From contig NZ_CALVGS010000007.1 in the NCBI RefSeq assembly GCF_944327115.1, positions 1-48,886 of the forward strand: a stretch of 48,886 nucleotides of DNA. Reading direction: 5' to 3'. Below are positions 15,148 through 24,249 of this stretch, piece by piece (within the stretch, counting starts at the first letter, position 1; every line of letters begins with the position of its first letter). The translations under genes and the position numbers were made by a program. Below the pieces are notes generated by a model. It made no database searches. It was not told the origin of the DNA and saw only the letters and a list, made by a program, of their open reading frames with translations. The stretch is from an uncultured Traorella sp. Lineage in GTDB: Bacteria; Bacillota_I; Bacilli_A; Erysipelotrichales; Erysipelotrichaceae.

Positions 15148-16512
15148 TTATTTGATCAAATGAAAGTTTTCCTGTCTTCCGGCAAGATAATAGACCTTTC
15201 CACCGGTAAATAAGACATCTGTTTCAGCTCCAAAGGTCAAGGTAACATTCCAGCTTTTGACCTCACACTTACAATTCAGCTCTAATGAATATGCGGTATT
15301 GTCATACAGCAGATAATCACCGGAACCCGGTACGCCATTCTGCATATCCCACAGACCGATCGTCGGACCGGCTGCATGACCGTGGAAACCGATCGGATGC
15401 GTATAGATACAAGGCACGATTCCTTCTTCTTTTGCCTGTTTCAATGCCTTTGCCAATACCTCATTACCACTTCTTCCGGCTTTAAAATGAGAGATCGTAA
15501 TATCCTGAAGGCGATTGACCGTCTTCATGACCTGTTTCAATTCCTCAGGCGCATCCGTTTCATCCAATTTCAGCACATAGGCATTTTCCTGGGTATCGGT
15601 ACATAAATTCAGATAGCGGAAACCTACATCACAGTGCAAGAGATCACCCGGCTGGATCACTGTTTCCCCAAACACTTCATTGACCTCAGCACGGCGTACG
15701 GATACTTCAAAATCAAACCATGGTTCAAGACCTAATTCTTTACATTTTTCAAGCATGAAATACTTTACATCGGCATTGGTCGTGACACCCGGCAGGATGA
15801 CCTTGCTGGAAAATGCCTCTGCAATCAAAGCATGTGCTATTTGCATGATGCCGGTATAGGCCTGCATTTCCTCTTCGCTGCGCGTTTCAAGCCAGCCTAC
15901 ACAGACATTCTCAGCACTGACGACCTTTTTCTTTTGATCCTCATCTAAAGCTGCCATGATCGTTTCATACAGGCTATGGGAAAGTCCATCCGCAAAAGCA
16001 AAGGTATTTGAGAAATTTAAACCGATTTTATTTGGATTGCATGAAGCAATCATCCGATGAAGACATTCCATCTGTGTTTCACACGGACTCTCTTCCCCCT
16101 TGCCTTTCTTTCCAAAAGGCATCAGAGCATCCTTATCCTGCCAATCCGATCCCTTCGGATTGGTCCATACCGATTCATATACATCATCTAAACCGACATT
16201 CGGCCGTGTCAATGCATAACGCTTTACCACACCGTCTTTTTGTAAATGAAACAATAAAATCGTCAGACGTCTTGCCGTCATCATCGCACAAGGAACCAGG
16301 GTTTTCAAAACCGGGTCCTCATTATATTCGTTGCAGGCAACTACCCAGCAATCGATTCCGCTGCGTTTCATCACAACAGGCAGGATCGTATCTAAACGAT
16401 GCACGAGCCATTTATCTAAAAGTGCTTCCTGTTCACGATAAGGCAGGATCTTTTTCTTAAATTCATCGACGCTTACCTTTTGTACTAAAAAATCTTCTTT
16501 TGATATCACCAC
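15148..16512 (-). CDS. M24 metallopeptidase, atypical subgroup (454 aa)
   Basis: A 454-residue pita-bread metallopeptidase with an N-terminal creatinase-type domain. Metal-ligand motifs are LLHCDVGFRYLNLCTDTQ (two Asp), HPIGFHGHAAGPTIG (His), YSLELN (Glu) and FGAETDV (Glu). It belongs to the same subgroup as the M24 gene at 21764, not the Xaa-Pro dipeptidase-like pair at 22995 and 29764. The start is GTG at 16512, 7 nt after GGAGGG. The first 30 residues are longer than in its paralogue. Expected role: removing an N-terminal residue next to proline; specificity is untested. Confidence 0.82.
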   Translation of the reverse strand: MVISKEDFLVQKVSVDEFKKKILPYREQEALLDKWLVHRLDTILPVVMKRSGIDCWVVACNEYNEDPVLKTLVPCAMMTARRLTILLFHLQKDGVVKRYALTRPNVGLDDVYESVWTNPKGSDWQDKDALMPFGKKGKGEESPCETQMECLHRMIASCNPNKIGLNFSNTFAFADGLSHSLYETIMAALDEDQKKKVVSAENVCVGWLETRSEEEMQAYTGIMQIAHALIAEAFSSKVILPGVTTNADVKYFMLEKCKELGLEPWFDFEVSVRRAEVNEVFGETVIQPGDLLHCDVGFRYLNLCTDTQENAYVLKLDETDAPEELKQVMKTVNRLQDITISHFKAGRSGNEVLAKALKQAKEEGIVPCIYTHPIGFHGHAAGPTIGLWDMQNGVPGSGDYLLYDNTAYSLELNCKCEVKSWNVTLTFGAETDVLFTGGKVYYLAGRQENFHLIK

Positions 16513-16527
16513 TTATATTCCCTCCCT

Positions 16528-17766
16528 TCAAATAACAAAATCACCGTGTTCCATGATGACCACTTCCTGACCATCAAAAGTAATGCCAACAACCTTCGTT
16601 TCGGGTGTTCCAATCATAAAATCATTATGACTGGTTGCCACATTGACCCCATGTGCCAAAAGCTCTTGATCGCTCATCGAGGCACCGTTTTTTATATTGC
16701 TTGAAAAGCTTTGTCCAAAAGCCAGATGACAAGCAGCATTTTCATCGATCAGCCCATTATAGAAAATACGATTCATCCGCTTGATCGGAGAATTTTTCGA
16801 TACTAACGCAACTTCCCCTAAACGACGGGTCGTTTCATTTTTAAAAAGAGCATCTCGAAGCAATTCTTCATTAGCGCTGGCATGACAGTCAACAGCCTTT
16901 CCATCTTTAAAGGTAATCGAAAAATCAGTCACTAATTTTTGTGACATCATAAGTGGAAAAGAAGCATATGCCACACCATTCACGCTGCGATAATCCGGAT
17001 CCGTAAAGATCTCCTCTGTCGGCATATTGGCTACATAAGGCTCCTTGACCTTGCTTGACCCCATATCCGCAGCACTGGTCCAGATATGATCTTTTACAAG
17101 ATCCATCATGATATCCGTACCCAATTCACTTGTGATATGCAATGATCTAAAATTATAATCATTCAGCTTCGCTGAGATCTTTCCTAAGCTTTCACAATGT
17201 TTATGCCAATTTTCAACAGGATCACTTTCATCATCAATACGCATCATCTTGCACAAGGCCTCTTCCAATTGGATCAGGGCCTCATGGTCACTTAATTCAG
17301 GATAGACCTTTTTGGCCCAATTCACATTCGGATATACGGTGCCTGTCCATTTCAAGGTACCCGCATGGATATATTTCCGAACGACATTTCGCAATTCATT
17401 GCTGCTGAAACCTTTCGCTAATAAATGATCGCTTGGAACATCTTCATTTAATGTCGGATAGCTTCCCATCAATGACATTTGTACACAGTCCTGACGAAGA
17501 TAGTAATCCAGCGATTCCTTCTTCCATTCGGGAAGTTCTTTTAAAGTATCTGTATCACAATGCAAGGCTCTTAAATGTTCTATCTGTGCATCCTCTAAAT
17601 GTACGATAACATCCTTTGCCCCCATCATAAAAGCTTCCTCTGTCAAACAACGTGCCAGATCCAAGGCATCCGTACAGGTCTGAAGCAAAAGGATCTGACC
17701 CTTTTGAAAATTCACCCCGATCTCTAACAATACACGGGCATATTTCTTCAATCGTATTGGATTCAT
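16528..17766 (-). CDS. M29-family metallo-aminopeptidase (AmpS/PepS-like)
   Basis: A 412-residue cytoplasmic aminopeptidase of family M29, which removes N-terminal residues with broad specificity using two metal ions. Expected ligands are visible in order: E251/E252 (MPTEEIF), E318 (LGEVAL), H347 (CHLAFGQSF), H380 and D382 (TSHNDFMIG). Length matches AmpS, AmpT and PepS. The ATG overlaps the stop of the guanylate-kinase-like gene as ATGA, so the two are translationally coupled. It would cut free peptides delivered by the Opp system of the same operon. Confidence 0.9.
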   Translation of the reverse strand: MNPIRLKKYARVLLEIGVNFQKGQILLLQTCTDALDLARCLTEEAFMMGAKDVIVHLEDAQIEHLRALHCDTDTLKELPEWKKESLDYYLRQDCVQMSLMGSYPTLNEDVPSDHLLAKGFSSNELRNVVRKYIHAGTLKWTGTVYPNVNWAKKVYPELSDHEALIQLEEALCKMMRIDDESDPVENWHKHCESLGKISAKLNDYNFRSLHITSELGTDIMMDLVKDHIWTSAADMGSSKVKEPYVANMPTEEIFTDPDYRSVNGVAYASFPLMMSQKLVTDFSITFKDGKAVDCHASANEELLRDALFKNETTRRLGEVALVSKNSPIKRMNRIFYNGLIDENAACHLAFGQSFSSNIKNGASMSDQELLAHGVNVATSHNDFMIGTPETKVVGITFDGQEVVIMEHGDFVI

Positions 17767-18335
17767 TTGCGTTTCTCCAATTCTTTCATAAGAACCTTTT
17801 TGATCTGAGCCGCTGCTTTTTGCGCATCCTCATTTGATACCACATTATTAAACAGCGGTGCCAATTCCATATCCATCTTCGCCTTATTGATCCTTCGCTG
17901 GGCACTTGCCTGGTCATCCTTATATAATTCATTGATCTGTTTTTCAAGCTGTTCAAAATTTTGCGGCATCACAAAGAAAGCGATGCTTTCCGGCATATTC
18001 AGCTTGATCGGACCTACACCTTGTGCTTCAACCTCAATCAGGACATTCTTTCCCTTGCTTTGAAGAAATTCGACCTGCTGCTTCGGTGTTCCATAATAAT
18101 AACCATTAAATTCGGTATATTCCAAAAGCTCTTTATTACGTACTGATTCCGCAAACTCTTTATGCGTAACGAAATAATAATCCTTGCCATCTACTTCATC
18201 CGGACGTTGCGGGCGGGTAGTTTCTGAAATAGAATAAAACAGCTTTAAATCTTTATCCTGAAGCAGGATATCTCGAATATCTCCTTTTCCTACTGAGCTT
18301 GCGCCGCTTAAAATTACTACAAGTCCTTTTGCCAT
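17763..18335 (-). CDS. Guanylate kinase-like protein with altered P-loop
   Basis: A 190-residue guanylate kinase homologue. The GMP-binding block (SETTRPQRPDEVDGKDYYF, EYTEFNGYYYGTP, LIEVEAQG) and the lid/C-terminal block (SAQRRINKAKMDME) follow standard Gmk closely. The P-loop reads SGASSVGKGD (residues 10-19) where Gmk has SGPSGVGKGT or GKSS/GKST: the hydroxyl residue that coordinates Mg-ATP is Asp19. The enzyme may therefore be inactive, altered or regulatory. The ATG at 18335 follows GGGGGA; a longer frame to 18398 overlaps the upstream gene and has no ribosome binding site. It lies between an M20 and an M29 peptidase gene, an unusual place for gmk; the housekeeping gmk is presumably elsewhere. 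Confidence 0.8.
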   Translation of the reverse strand: MAKGLVVILSGASSVGKGDIRDILLQDKDLKLFYSISETTRPQRPDEVDGKDYYFVTHKEFAESVRNKELLEYTEFNGYYYGTPKQQVEFLQSKGKNVLIEVEAQGVGPIKLNMPESIAFFVMPQNFEQLEKQINELYKDDQASAQRRINKAKMDMELAPLFNNVVSNEDAQKAAAQIKKVLMKELEKRK

Positions 18336-18348
18336 AAATATCCCCCTT

Positions 18349-19785
18349 TTATTTTGCCGCACTAACGACCGTACATAAAAGCTTATATGTGCGATCAAAG
18401 CTTTCCAGATCCAACTCTTCGTCAGGCGTGTGCACGTGGGCTGAAACAGGTCCTAAAGAAATGATATCCATATCCGGAACCAGGCTGCAGAATACACCAC
18501 ACTCACAGCCGCCATGTCCGGCGACCATTTCAAGGTCTTTATCATAAAGCTTTTTGACAGCAGCTTTATAGATATCGCGCATTGGTGAAATTTCATTATA
18601 ATTCCATCCCGGATAACGTGCAGACGTTTCCATATCAAAGCCCAGGCGCTTTGCCAATACCGATAAAATATTGACCAGATTATCAATACCGCTTTCAATC
18701 GCACTGCGGACAGATATGATCAATTCTACCTGATCATTTTTTGTCGTAACGACACCTAAGTTCAAAGAAGTCAGGGTCAAGCCTTCAATGGCCATCGAGC
18801 GGTGCTGGAAACCATTCGGCATCAGATAAGCATAATCCATCAGATCATCACTGTCCTTTTGAATTGCTTTATAAGGAGCCATGGCTGTTTCCTCAAATTT
18901 TAATGTAAAGCCGGCATCACTAAATTCAAGTTCTGTGGAAATATCCTTCGCTGAAGCTTCAAAATATGCCTGAAGTTCTTCTTTTGGTGTAACTGATGCG
19001 AAAACGACATCTGCTTCTCGGGGAATGGCATTGTCCTTCAAACCGCCATCATATGAAACAAGCTGAATCTGAGCGCCTTTTAAGACCGCTTCCTTTACGA
19101 CGCGGATCGCCAGCTGATTGGCATTTCCTTTTTCTTTATGGATCTCACCACCCGAGTGGCCACCGCTCAGACCAGTGATATGAAGCGCATAAGTCGGAGC
19201 GCTATTCTCTTCCATGGTAAGCTTTTTGGTAAGGTTACACTGACAGCCTCCTGCCGATGAGAGCATGGTCGTCGTTTCGCCCCCGCCATCAAGAGAGATC
19301 ATGCGATGTGAATGGATATCCTCAGCTTTGAGATTCATGGCTCCTAAAAGACCAATTTCTTCCTGAACCGTAAAAATACATTCAAGTGGCGGATGGGCCA
19401 GGCTGTCATCTTCCAAGATGGCCAGCATATAGGCCACTCCCGTACAGTCATCAGCGCCTAAGGTCGTTCCCTTTGCCCGCAAGATGCCATCTTCTACATA
19501 TAATTTTAAAGGATCTTTTTCAAAGTCATGATCACAGTCTTTATTCTTTTCACACACCATATCGATATGTGCCTGCAGGATCAGGCTGCCGTCATTTTCA
19601 TATCCCTTTGACCCATCCTTATAAACGATGACGTTATACATATCATCCTGTTTATACTTCAATCCGTGTTCTTTCGCAAAAGCCACGATATAATCGCTGA
19701 GTTCCTTTTCGTTTTTACTGCCATGCGGTATTCTGGCACATTCTGCGAAAAAGAAACGCGGACGATTTGTAATTTCAAATTCCAT
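18349..19785 (-). CDS. pepD: M20-family aminoacyl-histidine dipeptidase (PepD)
   Basis: A 478-residue dizinc dipeptidase of the PepD/carnosinase group, which splits dipeptides, often those with C-terminal His. Metal site residues are visible: H73 and D75 (QAHIDMVCE), bridging D112 (LGADDCTG), the catalytic and metal Glu pair E142-E143 (VQEEIGLLG), and a C-terminal H in VSAHVHTPDEEL. The dimerisation (lid) domain is present and length is usual for PepD. AGGAGGG precedes the ATG. It follows the S9 peptidase gene by 12 bp in the operon. Confidence 0.92.
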   Translation of the reverse strand: MEFEITNRPRFFFAECARIPHGSKNEKELSDYIVAFAKEHGLKYKQDDMYNVIVYKDGSKGYENDGSLILQAHIDMVCEKNKDCDHDFEKDPLKLYVEDGILRAKGTTLGADDCTGVAYMLAILEDDSLAHPPLECIFTVQEEIGLLGAMNLKAEDIHSHRMISLDGGGETTTMLSSAGGCQCNLTKKLTMEENSAPTYALHITGLSGGHSGGEIHKEKGNANQLAIRVVKEAVLKGAQIQLVSYDGGLKDNAIPREADVVFASVTPKEELQAYFEASAKDISTELEFSDAGFTLKFEETAMAPYKAIQKDSDDLMDYAYLMPNGFQHRSMAIEGLTLTSLNLGVVTTKNDQVELIISVRSAIESGIDNLVNILSVLAKRLGFDMETSARYPGWNYNEISPMRDIYKAAVKKLYDKDLEMVAGHGGCECGVFCSLVPDMDIISLGPVSAHVHTPDEELDLESFDRTYKLLCTVVSAAK

Positions 19786-19797
19786 TGTACTTCCCTC

Positions 19798-21747
19798 CTA
19801 TTTCAGATATTTTTCCATCCATTGTGTAATCTCATTCAATCGGCGCAGACGATGCAATGGCTTTCCGCTTCTGGACAATTCATGATTTTCCCCCTTAAAT
19901 GCCACAAGCTTTGTTTCAACTTTACGGCATTTCAAGGCAGTGTACATCTGAAGTGCTTCCCATACCGGACAGCGATAATCTTCGATTGAATGAATAAACA
20001 ATGTAGGTGTCTTGACATGATTCACATACTTTAAAGGTGACATATCCCATAATTCCTGCTGACAGTCATAAAGGTCATCAAACTCCTGTTCGATCGGGAA
20101 ATCAATGCCATAATCACTGGCACAAACCTCACTGATCCAGTTTGAGATCGAACGCTGTGAAGCGGCCGCTTTAAAGCGATCGGTATGACCCACGATCCAA
20201 TTGGTCATATAACCCCCATAGCTGCCTCCGGTAACCCCTAAACGTTCTTTATCTATTGCAGGATAAAGCTTGAGCACCAGATCACAGAAATCCATCAGAT
20301 CTTCATAATCGATCTTGCCAAAGTTCCGGCGCAGATCCGCAAAGGCATTTCCTCGTCCATCCGATCCCCGCGGATTACAGAAAAAGACAAAATATCCTAA
20401 ATTTGCCCAGGCCTGCATCTCATGATAGTAGACCTCACCATAGGCTGTCTTAGGTCCGCCATGGATATCCATGATTGCAGGATAGGATTGGTGAGGATCA
20501 TAATCCTTCGGTTTTAATACCCAGCCTACGATCGGCGTTTCTTTATCAAGTATCACTTTTTCAGGATGGGCAACATAAACATCCTTCAATACCTCTTCGT
20601 TCAGACAGGTCAATTGTTCCAGTTTGTCATCCTTTTGGACATAGACCTCCTGTAATTTCTGATCTTTCATCGCAATCAGATAGATCTCATCATCTTTTAC
20701 GACAAAATCATCACAGGAACCTTCAAAATCCACGACCTTTTCAAGTCCGTGATCCGTTAACCGGACAACAATGCTGCGTGAACCATCTGTCGTAATAAAA
20801 TAAGCCTGATCATTCTTCTTTAAAAAGTTTTTGACGCGTCCAAAGCGACAGTCACTGCCAACGCTGTTATACATGCTGTATTCATTATCTGCCACAAGAT
20901 ACATCGTCTTATCTCTCAGCTCATAAAATTTTGCCGCTTCCATCGCTCCGTATTCCTTTGCAAAAGTTCCTAAGACGATAACCTTCTGATCCTGAAAAAA
21001 GACCCTGCTGATCTGCATGACATCATCAAACAAGACAGATGTATCACCGCTGACCACATTCATTTTCCAGACATGGCTCCATTTCCCCTTAAATGATGTA
21101 TAATCAACTCCACAATAAACAAGTTCATCACCACAGATATCATAGCTTTCTACATCAATCGTTTCTTTTACAAGATCCTTGACCTCATGTGTTTTCCGGT
21201 TCACTAACAAAAGTGTCGAACGATTACCATTTATGATTCCCTCACCATTGAAAAAGAAGGGATATTCATCAAGGATGATATAGTCATCATCTTTTTTCTT
21301 ATTCTCTAATGCTTGTTTTTGTTCTTCCTCACTAAGATGATGATAATGAGGCAAAGAGCGTTGGATCACAGCATTGACCAGATAATAATCTTCATTGAAG
21401 ACTTCGATCTTATTCACGATGCATGGCAGAGAGAAAGAATCACATTCTTTGCCATCTGACAGAGAGATACGCACAAAACGGGTATGGATCAATGGATTTT
21501 TCTCATCATTTCGGACCATGAGCAGCGAATCATCATCTAAGGGATAGATGACACAACGCTTCATCCATTCCCCTGCAAATACTTCCTGACGGCTCTTTGT
21601 ATCCATGACATGCATTCTTTGCTGATAATCATTATTTTCCAAATCTGTACGACTTTCTACATAAGCAAGCCTGCTTTCATCCAAAGAAAGCGTCAGATCC
21701 GATAAGAAACGATATCGGGTAAATAAATCCAGTTGGATAGATTTCAT
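19798..21747 (-). CDS. S9-family serine peptidase (prolyl oligopeptidase fold)
   Basis: A 649-residue cytoplasmic peptidase: an N-terminal beta-propeller (about 1-390) gates a C-terminal alpha/beta hydrolase. The triad is Ser509 in GGSYGGYM, Asp590 in IHSIEDYRCP and His622 in GENHELSRSG. The GGSYGG nucleophile elbow and DIHGGP oxyanion segment place it with acylaminoacyl-peptidase or dipeptidyl-peptidase-like S9C members. No signal peptide is present. These enzymes act on short peptides, often after proline or alanine, which fits the Xaa-Pro enzymes beside it. AAAGGAG lies 7 nt before the ATG. Confidence 0.9.
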   Translation of the reverse strand: MKSIQLDLFTRYRFLSDLTLSLDESRLAYVESRTDLENNDYQQRMHVMDTKSRQEVFAGEWMKRCVIYPLDDDSLLMVRNDEKNPLIHTRFVRISLSDGKECDSFSLPCIVNKIEVFNEDYYLVNAVIQRSLPHYHHLSEEEQKQALENKKKDDDYIILDEYPFFFNGEGIINGNRSTLLLVNRKTHEVKDLVKETIDVESYDICGDELVYCGVDYTSFKGKWSHVWKMNVVSGDTSVLFDDVMQISRVFFQDQKVIVLGTFAKEYGAMEAAKFYELRDKTMYLVADNEYSMYNSVGSDCRFGRVKNFLKKNDQAYFITTDGSRSIVVRLTDHGLEKVVDFEGSCDDFVVKDDEIYLIAMKDQKLQEVYVQKDDKLEQLTCLNEEVLKDVYVAHPEKVILDKETPIVGWVLKPKDYDPHQSYPAIMDIHGGPKTAYGEVYYHEMQAWANLGYFVFFCNPRGSDGRGNAFADLRRNFGKIDYEDLMDFCDLVLKLYPAIDKERLGVTGGSYGGYMTNWIVGHTDRFKAAASQRSISNWISEVCASDYGIDFPIEQEFDDLYDCQQELWDMSPLKYVNHVKTPTLFIHSIEDYRCPVWEALQMYTALKCRKVETKLVAFKGENHELSRSGKPLHRLRRLNEITQWMEKYLK

Positions 21748-21763
21748 AACTGATCTCCTTTAT

Positions 21764-22984
21764 TTAAATCATGTAGATGCTGTTGCGCCCTGAAGCTAAA
21801 AATGATACTTCATTTCCTTCTAAAACAACGCTTTCCTCGGTAAAGATATAAGTGTCACGCTGATAACAGTCTAAATATTCAATAATGCTTAATTCTAATG
21901 CATAAGCGGTATGATCATGCAGCTTCAGATCACCCTTGACAGGGATCGGATGCTGATTTGAAAACAAACCGATCGTCGGTCCGGCTGCGTGTCCGTGGAA
22001 ACCCAGAGGATGGGTATATAAAACAGGCCTCAATCCCTCTTTTTTCGCCATTTCTATACTGTTGACGAATACTTCATTGCCGCTGGCACCAATTTTCATA
22101 TTGGATCGTACGATATCCTGAAAACGATGATTCCGCTCAACTGCCCTTACCAGCTCAGCCGGTATTTGAGTTTCGCCTTCCTTTGATACATAACATAGAC
22201 GTTGGGTATCGGTACACAGATTTAAATAACGAATACCAAAATCACAATGAAGCAGATCGCCTCTTTCAATCACACAGCCTTCACCATGCATGCCATCTGC
22301 TCGCTGTAAATCGATTGTCGATTCAAACCATGTCACAATACCGAGATCATTGACACGCTGTTCCATATAATCCATCAGATCACGACAAGTCGTCTTGCCC
22401 GGCACGATCCTCTCTTTAGAAAAAGTGTCCTCGATGATCTCAACTGCGATCTTCATGACCTCCGGGTAAATTTCAAGCTCTTTTGGTGAACGTGTTTCCA
22501 GGAAGCGAATGCCGATATCATCACTGCTTACAAAACGATCGGTCAATTCCTTCGGTAATTCGTTCATGAGCTGACGATATAAACCAACAGATAAACCATC
22601 TGTATAGGCAAAGTGGTCGGATACATCGATGGCGATCTTTTGCGCATCAAGACGTTGCAAAACCCTTGTCAGGGCTTCCATCTGTGTTTCTTTTTGCGCA
22701 TCATAATCTTGGACATAATATCTTTCCAATTCATCATCATGCATATTCACACAATATCGTTCAGCTTTTCCATCTTTCATCGCCAATACCAGAATGGTCG
22801 TCCGCCGGGCTGTCACAAACCTTGAAGGCGTCAGGGCATGAAACAGCGGATCCTCATTATATTCACGGCTGGCAATGATCCAGGCATCAATACCACATTC
22901 AAGCATGAGTGGCGGTAAGATATCGTCTAAACGTTCTTTTAAGATTTCATCTTTTAATTCATTCTGTTTCGCTAAAGATAACAT
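21764..22984 (-). CDS. M24 metallopeptidase, atypical subgroup (406 aa)
   Basis: A 406-residue pita-bread metallopeptidase and close paralogue of the gene at 15148. Both share NEYNEDP/REYNEDP and TARRxTIL in the N-terminal domain. Metal motifs are LLHCDFGIRYLNLCTDTQ, HPLGFHGHAAGPTIG, YALELS and FTEESVV. The region between the last two Glu motifs is short, and the usual EPG is absent. The start at 22984 is preferred to an ATG two codons upstream because AAAGG is then 6 nt away. It follows the M24 gene at 22995 by 10 bp. Confidence 0.82.
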   Translation of the reverse strand: MLSLAKQNELKDEILKERLDDILPPLMLECGIDAWIIASREYNEDPLFHALTPSRFVTARRTTILVLAMKDGKAERYCVNMHDDELERYYVQDYDAQKETQMEALTRVLQRLDAQKIAIDVSDHFAYTDGLSVGLYRQLMNELPKELTDRFVSSDDIGIRFLETRSPKELEIYPEVMKIAVEIIEDTFSKERIVPGKTTCRDLMDYMEQRVNDLGIVTWFESTIDLQRADGMHGEGCVIERGDLLHCDFGIRYLNLCTDTQRLCYVSKEGETQIPAELVRAVERNHRFQDIVRSNMKIGASGNEVFVNSIEMAKKEGLRPVLYTHPLGFHGHAAGPTIGLFSNQHPIPVKGDLKLHDHTAYALELSIIEYLDCYQRDTYIFTEESVVLEGNEVSFLASGRNSIYMI

Positions 22985-22994
22985 AGGCATCCTT

Positions 22995-24185
22995 TCAGAT
23001 TCTAATTAAAATCAATTCCTGCTGCGGTTCGGCAAGCCATTCTGTGCCATGCTCGGTAATAACGACATCCTCTTCGATACCAACACGTCCCCATGGCGTT
23101 TCAATGCCCGGTTCGATCGTAAAGACATTGCCAACACGTAATGGCGTATCGATCAGTTCAGGACGATTATAACGTGGCCGCCGGTTTGCCAGGATCGTTC
23201 CTCCATCATGTGTCTGGTGACCGACCTGATGACCCAAGGCTGCATTCCATGAATCATAGCCTTCATCTACGATCTTATGACGGGCAATCTGATCGACCTG
23301 GAAACCGGTAACCCCTTCACGCATGAATTCTTTGGCTTCCTTGATCGCATCGCGTACGAGGTAAAAAGCCTTCTTCACCTCTTCAGGAGCATCCTCTTCA
23401 TCTTCCTTCAATACATAATACATTCTCTGTAAATCAGAACAGTAACCATCCTTGCTTACACCATAATCGATATTGATGAGATAACCTTCTACGATAGGTG
23501 TTGAAACGATGCCCATATGTCCGCTTGGAACATTTGGATCTACGCTGACACCCGGACACTGTGAATCCGCCCATGACATGCCATAACCATCCTCATATGC
23601 CACTTCATGGAGAAAATTAAAGATATCCAGTGATGTCGTTCCCTTTTTACACATTTCAGGTACTCTTCTTAAATATTCATCAGCCTTAACGGCACAATGA
23701 CGGATCTTTTCAATCTGCGTGCTCGTTTTCCTGCCACGGACATCCGATACGATCGGAAAAGCACTGACCGTTTCCATTTTAAAATCCAAACGTCTGAATA
23801 CACGCTCAAGCATCTTATACATGCCCACCGTCAAGCCATCGGCTGCGGCATCTGAGCTGCTGTAATCCAGCGCCAAGCGTTTTGGTTTTAATTTTGAAAG
23901 AACCTCATAAATCGACTCTTCCATCGTTGTCTGATACTCAACCACCTCATCAATGCCTTCGATCAATTTATATCCTTCAACATCTAAAGGCGAAACGATC
24001 GCAATACATTTTCCTTCGGCAGTGAAAATAAGGGTCGTTGCAATAATAAAATCCATATCACCTAAAACTGGAAGAACCGGTTCGCTTTTCATGATGCTCT
24101 CTCTTCCGGTAATCAGCCATGCATCAACTTGATTCTCACGAAGAGCTTCATATATGATAGGTAATTTTTCCTTATCTAAGTACAT
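22995..24185 (-). CDS. M24 Xaa-Pro peptidase (396 aa)
   Basis: A 396-residue Xaa-Pro dipeptidase or aminopeptidase-like enzyme with an N-terminal creatinase-like domain. All five metal ligands appear in standard motifs: NIDYGVSKDGYCSDLQR (two Asp), GHQVGHQTHD (His), FTIEPGIE (Glu) and VGIEEDVVI (Glu). It shares the SDLQRMYYVLKEDE block with the gene at 29764, so the two are recent paralogues. AAAGGAGG precedes the ATG. It lies directly behind oppA, separated by a stem-loop at 24208-24240. Likely acts on imported peptides having proline at position 2. Confidence 0.88.
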   Translation of the reverse strand: MYLDKEKLPIIYEALRENQVDAWLITGRESIMKSEPVLPVLGDMDFIIATTLIFTAEGKCIAIVSPLDVEGYKLIEGIDEVVEYQTTMEESIYEVLSKLKPKRLALDYSSSDAAADGLTVGMYKMLERVFRRLDFKMETVSAFPIVSDVRGRKTSTQIEKIRHCAVKADEYLRRVPEMCKKGTTSLDIFNFLHEVAYEDGYGMSWADSQCPGVSVDPNVPSGHMGIVSTPIVEGYLINIDYGVSKDGYCSDLQRMYYVLKEDEEDAPEEVKKAFYLVRDAIKEAKEFMREGVTGFQVDQIARHKIVDEGYDSWNAALGHQVGHQTHDGGTILANRRPRYNRPELIDTPLRVGNVFTIEPGIETPWGRVGIEEDVVITEHGTEWLAEPQQELILIRI

Positions 24186-24207
24186 TGATTAACCTCCTTT
24201 ATAAATC

Positions 24208-24240
24208 AAGCGAAGAGCTTCCTTTCAGAAACTCTCGCTT
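24208..24240 (-). promoter_or_regulatory. Stem-loop between oppA and the downstream peptidase genes
   Basis: AAGCG-A-GAG pairs with CTC-T-CGCTT with one bulge. On the operon strand no T run follows, so it looks like an mRNA-protecting or partial-attenuation hairpin rather than a full terminator. Such elements after binding-protein genes commonly raise their level relative to the permease and downstream genes. Confidence 0.5.
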
Positions 24241-24249
24241 AATATTTTT

